Below, piece after piece: positions 1 through 12,375 of a stretch of DNA of 64,000 nt. The notes below the pieces were generated by a model. That model was given only the letters and a program-made list of their open reading frames with translations, ran no database searches and was not told the DNA's origin. The position numbers were made by a program, and so were the translations under genes. The stretch covers positions 12,476,876-12,540,875 of the forward strand of contig NC_092567.1 in assembly GCF_037975245.1 (NCBI RefSeq), in the 5' to 3' direction. This DNA comes from Apostichopus japonicus. Taxonomy: Eukaryota; Echinodermata; Holothuroidea; Aspidochirotida; Stichopodidae. The first letter of the stretch is position 1; every line of letters begins with the position of its first letter.

Positions 1-10
1 GCTGACCAAC

Positions 11-197
11 ATTGTTGGGTAAAGGCGTTGGGCAAAGGTGTTGGGCAAAGGTGTTGGGTATTTATTTAACCGTTTGCTGGGCAAAATCATTAACCAACTT
101 AGTTGGGCACTTTTTTGCCCAATATCAACCAGGAGGCATACGGACCCAACGGTTGTGTAAATAATTGCCCAGGTTGGGCAATAATTTGCCCAACAAT
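11..197. repeat. Short inverted-repeat element (MITE-like)
   Basis: The ends are inverted copies: ATTGTTGGGTAAA on the left and TTTGCCCAACAAT on the right (12 of 13 match). Inside are several more copies of GTTGGGCAAA and its complement. No clear target duplication is visible, and the window edge is only 10 bases away. It may be a small non-autonomous transposon or a decayed hairpin repeat. Confidence 0.4.
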
Positions 198-249
198 TTT
201 AAGAGTGTGGTAGCTATAAGATCATGACTTCAGTTATTGTAGAATCATA

Positions 250-2240
250 TACATTCAAGGCGAACCACTAGAGTCGAGTGTCAAAAGGGACAAGGGGTCA
301 CAATGGTTAGTATACGTTTTTATGCGCGATTCCGCATTGACATATACGATCGAGGTTAATGTACACGCCTATTGTTGAGTAATTGTCGTGTGCCTCGTCG
401 ACAAGAGGTTAGATTATTTTCGGGTTACCAATTAGAAACTAGTACTTGATCCAAGTTAGAACTTAGCTAGGCAAGGACTTCACAGTAGGGTGAATGTGAA
501 TATCTTCTAAATAGAAAACGTTATAAGTTTGATTTAGGGAGAATTTCATTTGAACAGTCCCATATTCAAAGTGCGTGTAATAACCAAGCGCATTCGTAAA
601 AGCCGTTACAAAGGCTTTCACGCCATCAGTGTATAAATTTAGTAACTGGTGTTTCCCTGCTATTGTATATAGTATGACCTCTGCCTCGGTTGAATAGATG
701 TGAATAGATTTGTTATGTTACTGCGTTACCTGCAGAGATGACTCATATTTTAGTAAAGCTTTCAAATAAAAGTAAACACTAGAAAATGTGATACAATTAC
801 TCAAATCAGAAAGTAAGGCACATCAGTTGTACGACAGGTTTTAAAACGGCGATCACGGTAATACACGAAGTAGTGGATGTGTTCCTCCAAATTACTTTGA
901 AAATCGGATTGAAGTCTGCACAATTTGGACATATTGACTGGTTTTGTAATGGAATTCCGATGTTGTCACATTGACATTAGATTTAGAAAGGCTTGATCTA
1001 TTGCTATGGCATTGTATGTTCATCAAACCTTCCCCAACCAAACAGTTTGACATCACTTCCCATTCCAGGAACATTCGATACCGAAACCAATATCAAGGAT
1101 TGAACATAACAATGGAGGATTTCCATTTTATTGAAACTAAAGGTGATTGAGTCAACGATATTTACTCCAGAACAAAGGTCATTCAATTAAACTCTGATTA
1201 GGTAAGTAAGTAAGGTTAATAGATTGTACTTATAAATGGGGGAATTAAGGGAGGTAGGTATAGTGCAGGACCTGCTGACAAAGGGGGAATCCACCACTCC
1301 CCCTTCCCCCTACACACATACAAACACGCTAGACTTCATCTAGTGTCAATATGTATTCAAGTTATTCCATTTTGGAGTGAGTTTGTGTATGTGTGTTTTC
1401 CCTTTGTTGTTGATTTTGAACTCACCTATGTGGTTCACTTTCTTCTTTTTTTTCAACTACCTGCACTAATTCTGATCATTTCTTGCTCTACACGTAACCC
1501 GTTTGCATTCCCGTTGCAGAATAGAGATATTTTATTTTTTATTTGTGTCTAGAAACATATGGAAAAAAAGTTTCACAGGTCCCTTCGAGATTTAACGTTA
1601 CCCCCCCCCCCCCCCACCCCAACTCATCCGCCGTACATTATATAGGCCACGTGCATTTTGTTTGGTAAGGCACATATCAACAACTAACCCTGTACAACAA
1701 ACCCTGTACTTGTAAAAGTACCTTGGACTTTTATAAAGTTATTATATTGTACTAATCAATGAAGGAATTGAGGAAGGTACGGATAGTGCAAGACCTGATA
1801 GCCAGGCAAAAGACTTGTACCCCAGTACCCTCCCATCAAAATATATATATAGAAAAAAAAACATGTCATGGGTTTTATGGCTTGTTCAAGAAAATTTACT
1901 TTTCATCGAAGCGTATATTAAAACAGCAAGAACAACTATAAAGTGCCTAAACTCCGTAACGGTTGCCATGCTACAATTATTCCATCTGACGTCACTGTGT
2001 CTATACTTCTATATTACAAGTATTGTCTCTTTGTGGCCACAAATTCGCATGAGTGGTTTCAATTGTTCAAGTTTATAAAGTATTTTCTGCATACGAAACT
2101 TACCCGACAACTAAGTTTGTAAAAGTACCCTGTCTTCGCTATGTCAGATATTGTACACTGCTATGTAAATGTCTTTAATGTGAATACAGTTATTGTAAGA
2201 TTAATTTCTGCAAGCTTTAAATCCAGACCTACATATCGAG
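250..2240. repeat. Duplicated ~1.9-kb segment, copy A
   Basis: Long stretches recur in the same order and orientation about 5.13 kb downstream, for example the blocks at 820-900, 1020-1200, 1220-1320 and 1310-1455 against 5955-6035, 6150-6320, 6355-6425 and 6815-6970. Identity falls away at both ends, so the limits are approximate. No protein frame stays open in both copies, so this looks like an old duplication or two copies of a non-coding repeat. Short minus-strand frames in the two copies resemble each other only because the DNA does. Near 1286-1306 it has the uninterrupted version of the site into which a MITE inserted in copy B. Confidence 0.7.
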
Positions 2241-5200
2241 GTCTTCTCAATTACTGGTCATGTTCCCTACACTGAACTACGTTAATCCACACTGATCACC
2301 ATTGCTTACAATATATAGTGTACACTTTCAGGGAGGACTGTTTCCACTGATATGCTATCACTCTTGTCATAGACTAGTCATTAATCGAATTTTACGAAGA
2401 TTATTTTTGTATCAGGAACGTAAATTCATGGTGTGGTTAGGATCAAACACGAAAGAAAACCACTGCGAGAAAACACGAAATACCTGATAGTACTGTATTC
2501 TGTGGTCAATGGATCCCCACCACGGTTCATGGGATACAAACAAAAGTCATTGCATTCGTCGTTCCTGACTTTTTTATTGAACTAGAAATCTAAGGAAGCA
2601 AGCAGTTGGGGAGGGACTAAAAGAACGAATTCTTTTGAAATTGGAGTTGAATGTCTGTCACGCAAATTATGTTTACTTATAGATTCTTTACACAGTCGAA
2701 CCAAACGCTAAAAAAATATCATTTTGTGTTTTCAGGAGAATGATCGAGGTCTACTTTTCTAAATCTTAAAGCAGCTTTTTGCGTCCTTCCTATGGTTTTC
2801 TCAACCGCATTGACCCCACGGTGCCATAACGACATACACACCTAGCTTATCTATTCAAATCTAACTTCAAATGGTGGTATAAGGTCGAATGATTTACAAA
2901 TTTGAACGTTGTTTCTCTCGATGATATTTTCCGTTAAGTTCGCAATAAGCCCCGCCTATAACATGAATATTTAAATTATTTGAACGGCATTGAATAATGA
3001 GGTAAATAATATCACTTTGCCGACGTCGTAAGCAATCCAGTACACCAATATATACTACAACACCATGCTCTATTTATGTGCCTTGAGTATGGCTGTGATA
3101 ACGACTCAGCTTTTTCGGATTGTGAATGAATCTTTTTTAAGCAACAGCTTATAAATAAACTTGTCAGTTATTCACTCATTGGTTGGATTCAAACTAGTGG
3201 ATTTAGGGAACTGTATGCGATTGCTTTTAAATGAGAAATTTGTCGGAAGACTCTTAACTCATATCTGCAGAAGTCCTTTATTACTCGCCAATTGGTGCTC
3301 TAGGTAGGGAAGAACTTAGCTAATATTTTAGTTTGATGTTTTGTGATGAATTTATGTAAAAACACTCGACGGACATGTCAATAGGGTGGGAAAACGGCGA
3401 CAAAACGCAAAAGGCTGCTTTAAGAAGTTATAACAACTTGCAAGCAAAATACCGATTACAGTAGTATCCCACCCTGCTGAAGAAGGCTAAATGGGGTGGG
3501 GGCGGGGAATTCGAGAAACATCTTTTCTGTTGCTGAGATATAAATGTTTGAGTTTAGTTATGAAAAAGAAAAGTACTGATTGTGCAATAACCTATCACGT
3601 CACAACATTATGCACCTTAAATTGTCTTTGTTTTCTGTTATAGTTGAAAGCGGCTTACTTAACCTTTAGTAGGGTAAGGGGACCAGACGTCCCCGATTTT
3701 CGGGAACAGTCCCCGATTACAGTGTGCTGTCCCCGATGAACAAGTGCCCCCGAAAATGTCTCCGATTCGTCAAAATGTTCAGGAATTTCGAAAATATTAT
3801 TAGTAAAATAATTGTATAAAAAAAAATTAGTCAAGTGTGCAGTCGCAGAACGGAACTTATAACCAGTATTCAGGTGGGCCAGTGTAAAGTAGAAACACTG
3901 TTAAAATATGCTAGCTCGATCTAGCCTAGCACTCTTTCGACCGTATAATTGGCAACTACGGCGACACAACCACAATTATATTGTGAGCACAACCACTCAC
4001 AAGCTCTCAAAGAATCACGTAAAGTAAGTGAATTTCATGTGAGAAAAAGCTACATTTTTGAAAATAAACTTGATTAAAACAGTGCTTCTAAGTATCACCA
4101 TTTTACATCTAAGACACCCCCTCCCCTTAGACCCCTCCCCATATCAGTCACGCAATAAATGTCCCTGGTTCCAGTCAGGAAAGTATGGTCACCTTATAGT
4201 AGGGCCATATAATTTAGTATTTACAAAGGTCGTACCTATCGACCAACTCTTTCCGCGTTCCATACGCATATGACTTGTGATAAATAACTGAATTATGAAA
4301 CAGACACAGGCTGTTATGCGTATTATAGTATAATAATGACTCAGATCGTGTCTCGAAAAGTTGGGGGTTCGTGGACAACTGTGACATCCACAGGGGGTTC
4401 GTGGGGGAATAAAGTTAGGGAAACCCTGGTTTAATGTTTAAGCAGGGGGGGGGGGGGTCCCTGGTATGTGCGATAGTCTGTGTATCTAGGGGTATCAATG
4501 TATTGTTGGCTGGAAGAGAGTTGGTTCTTGCTGCCGGGGTTTATGTTAACAGTCTGGTGGACATTTTTGTCTCTGAACTTAGTATACGGGGAAGTAACAA
4601 GAGACGGATATACCGTGGGCGGGGTTCAGCTCATATATGTAGCAGGGTAGAGAGCGTTGAGCGGCTTGTTATTGTTTTCTGATATATGTCAATGCTATCG
4701 GATATGTCGTAATTGGTCAGATACTCGTGTATAGGCTTCTACACAGTTACGGGGTCGTTTATATTGCTATGCGAGTAGCGTTTTTATACATTAATTTGGT
4801 ATACATTATGAACAAGTTGCCAGGCAGAATCCTTGCCGAATTTTATAGCGTTTGTCAGAGGCAATGTTTTCAAGGTTATTTTTGGGCTTCTGCAAAAGAC
4901 ATATGGATCGGATTGATGCACTCTGCAGCTGCGTTGCGCACACTGCTTGTGCGGTTACAAGGCCGTTGCAGCGTAGGGTTCACGGGCTGAAGCGGTCCAT
5001 CGTTAACTGCGCTGCGTTGCCTTTGACGAATTCATCATTTGCTGCGCTGCGTTGTCTATAGCGCAATGCCGACAGTTAAACGCGCTGCTAGGCAACTTGC
5101 GCATTACAGAATAGTTGTGCCGGGATAGGGTTAGTTTATGTACGTTATCCGTGTGTCGTGTTTTAGTCGTTGGGGTATTCCTACTTATATATATTTATTT

Positions 5201-5399
5201 GTTTGTCACACTGGGAAAGATGTACTACAGGTACAGTGTAAAAAGACAAGTACATATACTTATAAATCTCAGGATGCACTGTTAGTGTATTTTATTCAAC
5301 GGTGTTCTCGATTCTATCCCTACCAACCCCCCCCCCCCTCACACACACACATTACTTACCAACCGACTACGCTACAACATAACTGGAACGGACAGCGTT
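2241..5399. other. No recognisable gene; repeat fragments
   Basis: No supported gene was seen. At 3665-3790 there is a run of CCCCGA and TCGGGG motifs that looks like a dispersed repeat. At 4120-4150 there is a CCCCTCCCCTTAGACCCC stretch related to MITE interiors at 11.7 kb and 62.6 kb. At about 4830-5110 the sequence becomes CpG-richer with repeated GCTGCGTTG motifs. G and C homopolymer runs occur near 4445 and 5328. Confidence 0.5.
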
Positions 5400-7360
5400 A
5401 TAATACATTCAATGAGTACTACAAGCGTTCAGTGGAACGTTTTTTTTTACGCGATTCCGCATTGAAATATTTGGTCAAGGTTAACGTATACGACGAAGGC
5501 TGAGTAATTGTCGGGTGGCTCGTCGACAAGTACAAAGGAGCTCTAGTACTTGATCCAAGCTAACACTTAGCTAGGCAAGGACTTCATAGTACGATGATCT
5601 ATGTGATTTAAGTTCTAAATATAACCGTTATAGTAGGTTCAATTCAGCGAGAATCTCATTGAACCGTACCCATATGCAAAGTGCGTGTCATAACCAAAAA
5701 GCGTTACTTAAAACAGGACGATTCTAAAAGGCGTTATAAAAGCTTTCACGTCATCAGTGTATACAGTATATAGTAACTGACGTTTCCCTACTAAAGTATA
5801 TGTAGTATGACCTCTGCCTAGGTTGGATAATTATGAATAGATTTGTTATGTTACAACGTTTACTGAAGAAAGGACCCATATTTTAAAGGTTTTTTGAAAT
5901 AAAAGTAAACAGTATGTAAGTGTGATACAATTACTCAAATCAGAACGTATGGCACATCAGTTGTACGACAGGTTTAACACGGCGATCACGGTAATACACG
6001 AAGTAGTGGATGTGTTTCTCAAAATAGCTTTGTACATCGGATTGATGTCTGCACAACTTGGATATATTGACTGGGTTTTTGTAAAGGAATTCCGATACAG
6101 TCACATTGTCCTTAGATTAAAAAGGCTTGATATATTGCTATGGCATTGTGTTCATCACCTCTTCCAGAAACAAACAGTTGGAAATCACCTCCCATTCCAG
6201 GACCATTCGACACCAATAATTCAAGGATTGAATATAACAATAAAGAACTCCCATATTATTGAAACTAAAGGTCGTTGAGTCAATGTTATTTACACCAGAA
6301 CAAAGGACATCCAATTTAACCATCATTAGGTGAGTAAATAAGGTTAATAGATTGTACTAATAAATGGAGGAATTAGGTGAGGTGGGTATAGTGCAAGACC
6401 TGGTGACATAGAGGGAATCCACCAGTGGCGGAGCGTCCATACAGTCAGGGGGGGCGAATGCCCCCCCCCCCCCTGACGGACTCAAATGGACTGCTGGCGC
6501 CCTATTCAGCTTTTTACCACTTTTTATTTATTCGCGATTATTGACTTTTTTATTGCGTTCTCATCTACCTATTGACATTTGTCACATTTTGTTGGCGATG
6601 ACACCTATTTATTCCCGTTTATCTGCAAATTAGCAAGGCCCGGAAAGGGTCATTTCCGGCGATCTAGGGAGTACCTTTACTCAAAAAATGTCGGTACGCT
6701 CCGCGCCAACCTGGGGTGGCGCTGCGCTTAGATAGTGTTGAACGCCCCTACAGACCATTCTCGCCCCCCTTGACCAATACCCCTAGCTCCGCCACTGGAA
6801 TCCACCACTCCCCCTACACACACACAAAACAGACACGCTAGACTGTATATAGACCCCATGTAGTGGCAATTTGTATCTGAGTTGTTCCATAGTAGGTACA
6901 TTGTGTGTATGTGACTTGCATTTGCTGTTGATTTTGAACTCTCCTATGTGGTGTGCTTTCTTCTTTGTTTAACAATAAATATATTCTAATCAATTAAGGA
7001 ATTAAAAAAGTAAGTCAACGTACCCACAACTTCCTACAGTACATAGGTCACGTGTCACCAGTCGGATGAGACAGCTATCTACAACTAGAAAACCTATACT
7101 TGCACAGGTACCTCGAAAGAATATGAAGTCAACATATTGTAATTTGTTCCTCACCACTACCCCAATGATATTGTAGCGTGACGTATTATGGGGAATAACA
7201 TCCCCTGTAAAGACTTTTGATAGAATCTCTCTTTTGTGTTCACTGTGGTAACCTCTGTATTAAGCTGTCTGTATTATGTGCGTGTATTTGTCCCTTCACA
7301 GAATTTGCAGTTTAAAGCTTCTATAAATACTATACCTAACTACATGTCCTCAAGTTCTAT
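5400..7360. repeat. Duplicated ~1.9-kb segment, copy B
   Basis: This is the second copy of the segment at 250-2240, in the same orientation and offset by about 5.13 kb. It differs mainly by point changes, small indels and the insertion of a 375-bp hAT-like MITE at 6423-6797. A 118-codon plus-strand frame at 5922-6278 is broken by a stop in copy A, so it is not treated as a gene. Confidence 0.7.
6423..6797. mobile_element. hAT-like MITE with 8-bp TSD
   Basis: The terminal inverted repeats are CAGTGGCGGAGC and GCTCCGCCACTG (perfect over 12 bases). They are flanked by the 8-bp direct repeat GAATCCAC at 6415-6422 and 6798-6805. The paralogous position near 1286-1306 has the same flanks with no insertion. 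An 8-bp duplication and CA...TG ends are typical of the hAT superfamily. There is no coding capacity. It is the same family as 58182-58581, with a ~20-base internal deletion relative to that copy. Confidence 0.93.
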
Positions 7361-8189
7361 TTCGATGTAGCCGTCCTCACAACAACTAGTGCATTTAAAA
7401 TTAATGTTGCGACAAAAATAAAGGTTGAATGGCACATTGCTACGATCCGCATGTAAAATATAGTTTTACTTTCTGAGAAGGTACCAGATATATGACGTAC
7501 ATGTGAGCTTGCGTACATGCTGTAAATACGGTACATACATACTTATGTAAGGTACTAATTGAGATGGCAATAATTTAATAAAAAAATCTTTGTCTTTTTT
7601 TCAAAACAAATGTTTACAACCTTCTATAATAAAAAAAAAAGATGGCTGCTAAAAAGGATCATAAGGGCAATGGGGAGAGGAGATGGAAGAAAAGGAATAA
7701 ACACTATTATCTCGCGTATGTCTAATGCACAAGAAATAACAATAATATCAAATATATTGTTACATGAGCTTCTGTAGCGTTGCTGCTCTTGTTTTAACAA
7801 TACACCAATCCGTACACAATCCTACGAACATCTGTGTGTAGTCATTGAATACGACCAATGTATGGCTCATTAATTTTTACAGTGGTGTGTAATTCGATAT
7901 TTCGGCTACTCTACATACGACGTTTTATGCTAGACACATTAAAATCACAAACCTACATTTCCTCGTAGAATAAATAGAATACTGACACATTCCTGAGGAA
8001 AGTAAATACCGAAACTGAAACATTCATTCCTTATTCACGTTGTATATATTTATCATATTTTCCAAATGGCATGTTCCTTGTCTTCCATCACATATCTCTG
8101 ATCTTCCAAATAAACGACCTTGGCGAAGCGTCTTGCAAATGCGATACCGTGTCCATAGTAACTGTCATTTTAAAACGCGGATACAATTC
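7361..8189. other. No recognisable feature
   Basis: AT-rich sequence with no supported gene, RNA or repeat boundary. Confidence 0.5.
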
Positions 8190-9317
8190 ATTCATAGGAT
8201 GAATAGATAGGTTGGGTAGGATTGATGGATAGGATGGATGCATAGAATGGATGTATAAGATAGTTGGATTGGATGGATAGATAAGATAGATGGATAGGAT
8301 GGATAGATAGGATAGATGGATACGATGGATAGGATGGATGGATATGATGGATATATAGGATGGATGGATATAATTGGATCTATAGGATGGATGGATAGAA
8401 TGGATGGATAGAATGGATGAATAGGATGGATGGATATGATGTACGGATATTATGGATGGATAGGGTGGATAGATAGGTTGAATACGATTGATGGATAGGA
8501 TGGATGTATAGGTTAGAGGGATTGGATGGATAGATAATATAGAGGGATATTATGGATGGATATGATGGATTTATAGAATTGATGGATACGATGGATGGAT
8601 ATGATGGATATATATGATGGATGGATATAAATTGATGTATAGGATGTATAGGATGGATGGATAGGATGGATGGAAAGATAGATGGATTGGATGGATGGAT
8701 ATGATGGATAGGATAAATGGATAGGATGGATGGATAGAATTTGATGTACAGGATGTATATGATGGATCGATGGATAGGATGGATGTATAGCATGGATAAA
8801 TAGGTTGGATGTATATGTTGGATGGATAGGATGGATGGATAGGACGGATGAATAGGATAGACGGATATATTTGAATGGATAGGAAGTATATGATGGATGA
8901 ATAGGGTGGATGGATGGATATGATGGATAGATAGGATGGAGAGATAGGATAGAAATATAGGATGAGTGGATAGGATGGATGGATACGATGGATGGATAGG
9001 ATGTATAGGATAAAGGGATACAATGGATTAATAGGATGGGTAGATGGGATTGATTGATAGGATGGATGGATATAAGTGGATGGATAGGATGAATAGGATG
9101 GATAAATAGGATGGATGGATAGGATGGATGGAAGGATAGATGTATTGAATTGATGGATGAGATGGAATGTATAGGAAAGATGGACAGGATGGATGGATAG
9201 GATTGATCGGATGAATTGATACGATGGATTGATATGATGGAGATACATGATGGCAGGATAGGATAGATGGATGATTGAATATGATGGAAGGATATGATGT
9301 ATGGATATGATTGATGT
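8190..9317 (+). repeat. GGATGGATA minisatellite, left part
   Basis: About 1.1 kb of degenerate tandem repeats built from GGATGGATAG, GATGGATATGATGG and similar words. Read on the minus strand it gives long open frames of the type IHPSYPSI. These arise because the repeat has few stop words, not because it is a gene. The same array in the same orientation resumes at 14274, on the far side of the 4.94-kb element. Confidence 0.95.
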
Positions 9318-9326
9318 ATAGGTTAG

Positions 9327-9476
9327 GGTTCCCGGACAATTCCCCCTGGACGATTTCCCCCCGGACGATTACCCCCAGACGATCCCCCCTCGGAAAATTC
9401 CCACCCGGACAATTCCCAACCCTGACAATTGCCCCCCGGACAATTTCCGCCCGGACAATCCCCCTCCTCGGAAATT
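9327..9476 (+). repeat. Left inverted arm of CCGGACAATT subrepeats
   Basis: About nine imperfect units of 14-18 bp with the core (C)CGGACAATT or CGGACGATT, separated by runs of C. They are the inverted complement of the arm at 14060-14264. The open frames seen here on both strands are repeat artefacts. Confidence 0.9.
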
Positions 9477-9654
9477 TCGACGATGGATTGACAGCCGATG
9501 TAGGTGGGGTTAAGGCTATTATTCCAGTAAAAATGGGGGTGTGCAACAGAAGATTTCAGTATTGGTTTCGATGACAATCGTAACCTATGAATTCATGCAG
9601 GCGTAGGGTGTATGTACGTATGTATGTGTTTGTGGGGGGGGGGGGGACGCCTAG

Positions 9655-10067
9655 CTTGTAAACACGATGTCTCAAGAAGGGAAGCTTGGACCAATCTAAT
9701 ATTGGTGTACACGAGTAACACATTGGGTAAAAGAACCCTAGTGTTTTGTGGGTAGGTCAAAGGTCATTTTGAGTCACCAGGGGCCAAATAGTAAAAACCT
9801 TGTAAACACGATATCTCAAGGATGTAAGCTTGGACCAATCTCATATTTCGTGAGTAGGAGGACCACATTTAGTAGCAAAAGCCTCTAGTTTATTGTGGAG
9901 GTCAAAAGTCATTTGGGGTCAAATTGTGTAAACCTTGTAAACACGATATCTCAAGAAGGAAATGTTGGACGAATCTCATATGTAGTATGTAGTTGTTACA
10001 CGTTCAGTAGAAGATTTTATTGAGGTCAAAGGTCATTTTGAGTCGCTGTACGCCAAACTGTGGAAAC
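9655..10067 (+). repeat. ~140-bp tandem repeat, three units
   Basis: Units start at 9655, 9799 and 9934 with CTTGTAAACACGATATCTCAAG and continue with GGACCAATCTCATAT, then AGGTCAAAGGTCATTT. A fragment of a fourth unit begins near 10068. Each unit holds a DR1-type motif, AGGTCAAAGGTCA, at 9754-9766 and 10023-10035 (perfect) and at 9899-9911 (one change). The array is non-coding. Confidence 0.9.
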
Positions 10068-10561
10068 CTTGTTTTATAAGCTACCGTATCTCCCACCGAC
10101 CATCCTATCATATAACATGTGCGTTACGTCTTATACGAATAGGGGGCTATTGGCAATTGGAAGTGAGCTTATAAGCATACGTAGAATCTAAAACTGTAAA
10201 CTCAAACATATTTGTATTAGCTTCAACCTGCCGCTCGGAAGCCTTACTTTGCGTGCAAAGGGTGTACGCTCTCTTTGTGGTACAGTGGTTCTTTTGGACG
10301 TTTCCGTCGTATTTATTTCAAGTTGGATGTAGTTTCGTTGTGACCAGGCAGCGTTTATGAAACTTAGCAGTTCGTTTAGTTAGATTTTTTACTATGACCA
10401 ATGCGAAATAATTGTGTAAAACGGTCTTAGTTTGGCAGTGAGTTCACGAGCTTTTGTCAGGATCGGCTTTTGATCTCAATATGTGTAGTCTCTTCCACCA
10501 GTTTCAGCATAGCTATAGGCCTTAAAAGTACCGTTCGACTTTCGTCACGTTTATGATTATG

Positions 10562-10794
10562 CAGTGGGGTAGCCACGGGGGGAGGGCGTGTGAAAAAAAA
10601 AACTGACGTGACATAGCGCATAGGCCGAGAAGACACTACAGTAGTCCAACGATCTGCCTTATAGCTAAAATTTGTCGGTACGCTGCGCGCCAAATGGTGG
10701 CGCTCCGCTTAGATAGACACAAGACGCACTTCCAGGAAATGGTCAAGCCCCCCCCCCAGCGCCCCCCCACTGAAAAAACCTGGCTGCGCCACTG
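10562..10794. mobile_element. hAT-like MITE, 233 bp
   Basis: The ends CAGTGGGGTAGCC and GGCTGCGCCACTG are inverted repeats (11 of 13). The flanks are TGATTATG at 10554-10561 and TGATTATA at 10795-10802, an 8-bp duplication with one change. Near its right end it carries the subterminal core GTACGCT...GGTGGCGCTCCGCTTAGATAG (10678-10726), also present in three other elements of this window. It lies inside the 4.94-kb element, so it is a later insertion. Confidence 0.85.
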
Positions 10795-11585
10795 TGATTA
10801 TAGGACAACTTGAACAAACCTGGCTAGGTCTGTGAGCAATTTTATGTTGTCTTGGCCAGCAACGGTTGGGTAGAATATGGTTCGTTAACACAACAACGTG
10901 AAGTATACTAGTCAGAATACCATGCACGGATGGTAAAACATCTCCTTAAATATTCTTTAAGGCAATTTTCCTATCGGCTATATGTCATTATTCGAAAGTA
11001 TAGAACAATTTAACTTAATTAAGGAGTTTTGAGACAAGTTTGCTGACGTTGCTGCTAGGATTTTTGGAAGATAGATGCTCTTACAACCTCAGATTTTCAT
11101 TGCGTAAAAGATCGCTTTGATTTAGGCAGTGTAATGGAGTAATAGCAATAATTTTTCGCGCATCAATCTGCAGCTAAAAGACTAGATAAATAATGGGAAA
11201 ATGTACGAAGTCGCTCTAATCGAGCAGCGGTTCAAAGTAGTAGTGAGGTACTGTATATGCTTAGGACTCCCCCCATGATGGTTCGGGCCATTTCTATTGT
11301 AACAGCTAGTTCTGGTTATACTAACAACCAGAAGTCTAGTGCACTGAAGTAATGGAAACCTCAACGGTTATTGTTGTTGTGTCCCCATTGAATATTATAT
11401 CCAATTAACTTAAATTCAAAATGGACGACAACGATAACATTGAGGCTCTGTGACAACTCTTTAACGATTGGTTTTGATACCCTCAACATATATTATGGGA
11501 GGATTGAAACATGACCCCAAACAATCAAACTAGCTTATTGAAAATACACATTGACGGAAGTCCGCTACTGTTGAATGCACCATCA

Positions 11586-11819
11586 GGGGCGTGTGCAGGT
11601 AGGGGGGGGGGGCTGCTAGAAAATTTGGCTAGAACCTGAAGATAATTTACTACAAAAATGGTAAAATTGCACCAGTGTGCATCTAAGCACACTTCCTTAT
11701 TAAAATATCTCTTAAAGGGGAGGGTAACACCCCCTCCACTTAGACCCCTCGCCCAGGACTACGATCATTACATTTCATCCCAGTTTTGATCCCCCTGTGG
11801 AAATTTCTGCACATGCCCC
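11586..11819. mobile_element. Probable MITE with GGGGCGTGTGCAG ends
   Basis: GGGGCGTGTGCAG at the left and CTGCACATGCCCC at the right are inverted repeats (12 of 13). CCATCA flanks both sides, but an exact 8-bp duplication cannot be fixed. The interior has the CCACTTAGACCCCT motif shared with 4120-4150 and 62640-62660. The limits are uncertain by a few bases. Confidence 0.5.
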
Positions 11820-11929
11820 CCATCAATCACAAGTCGATAAAAAGTTAAAAAGTTACATATTGGTAGGGATTGGGATGAGGTGTATATGACTTCCTGGAAA
11901 TATCGTTCCAGTTCATCACCTCAAAATTT

Positions 11930-12375
11930 GCCCGCTTCGCGCACGTTTACAGCGTCTTTATCAGTGGCCATGTTCTTGCATCCACATGTGTATTTTTCGA
12001 CAGAACTATAATATTCAGCGTTTATGCTGTGTTAGTTTTTGCGCAATTTGAATGCATGATAAATGGCTAGACCAGAGAAATGTTCGCGCGCTTCGCGTGT
12101 ACTAGTTAGGTTGATACTGTGATAGCTCTCATCTCTCTTCGCATGCATTTTAGCTAGCTACCACATAATTTCCCGCGCGCTTTCGCGCGCATTAGCTGCA
12201 CTGTTAATGTCATAGTCCTTTCATTTGCTCATTATGTTGACCATGCATGGTATTAGCAACTACACATTCTCTGTGCGCAAGGCGCGCACAAAATGTACTT
12301 CTTCTTTGATATTTTTACGCATTTCGCATGCATGGTAGCTTGCTAGAATAGATGTTTGCGCGCTTCGCGTGCGTT
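11930..12375. repeat. Cluster of GCGCGC/TTCGCG hairpin motifs
   Basis: Short CpG-rich palindromes recur about every 40-150 bp in otherwise AT-rich DNA: near 11932, 12087, 12138, 12173, 12272, 12318 and 12356 (for example CGCGCTTCGCGTG and GCGCGCTTTCGCGCGC). Each could form a short hairpin. A complementary-style group lies at 13405-13530 (GTGCGCGCGAAGTGCAC, GTGCGCGCAGAGCGCGCC). Function unknown. Confidence 0.6.

Noticed and set aside
5922-6278. 118-codon plus-strand frame in the duplicated segment
   Set aside because: The paralogous frame near 790-1150 is broken by a stop soon after the shared start, and no domain is recognisable.
8380-9546. Long minus-strand frames of IHPSYPSI-type protein (up to 225 codons)
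   Set aside because: They are translations of the GGATGGATA minisatellite and the CCGGACAATT arm. Several frames are open at once, and the unit length and phase change along the array.
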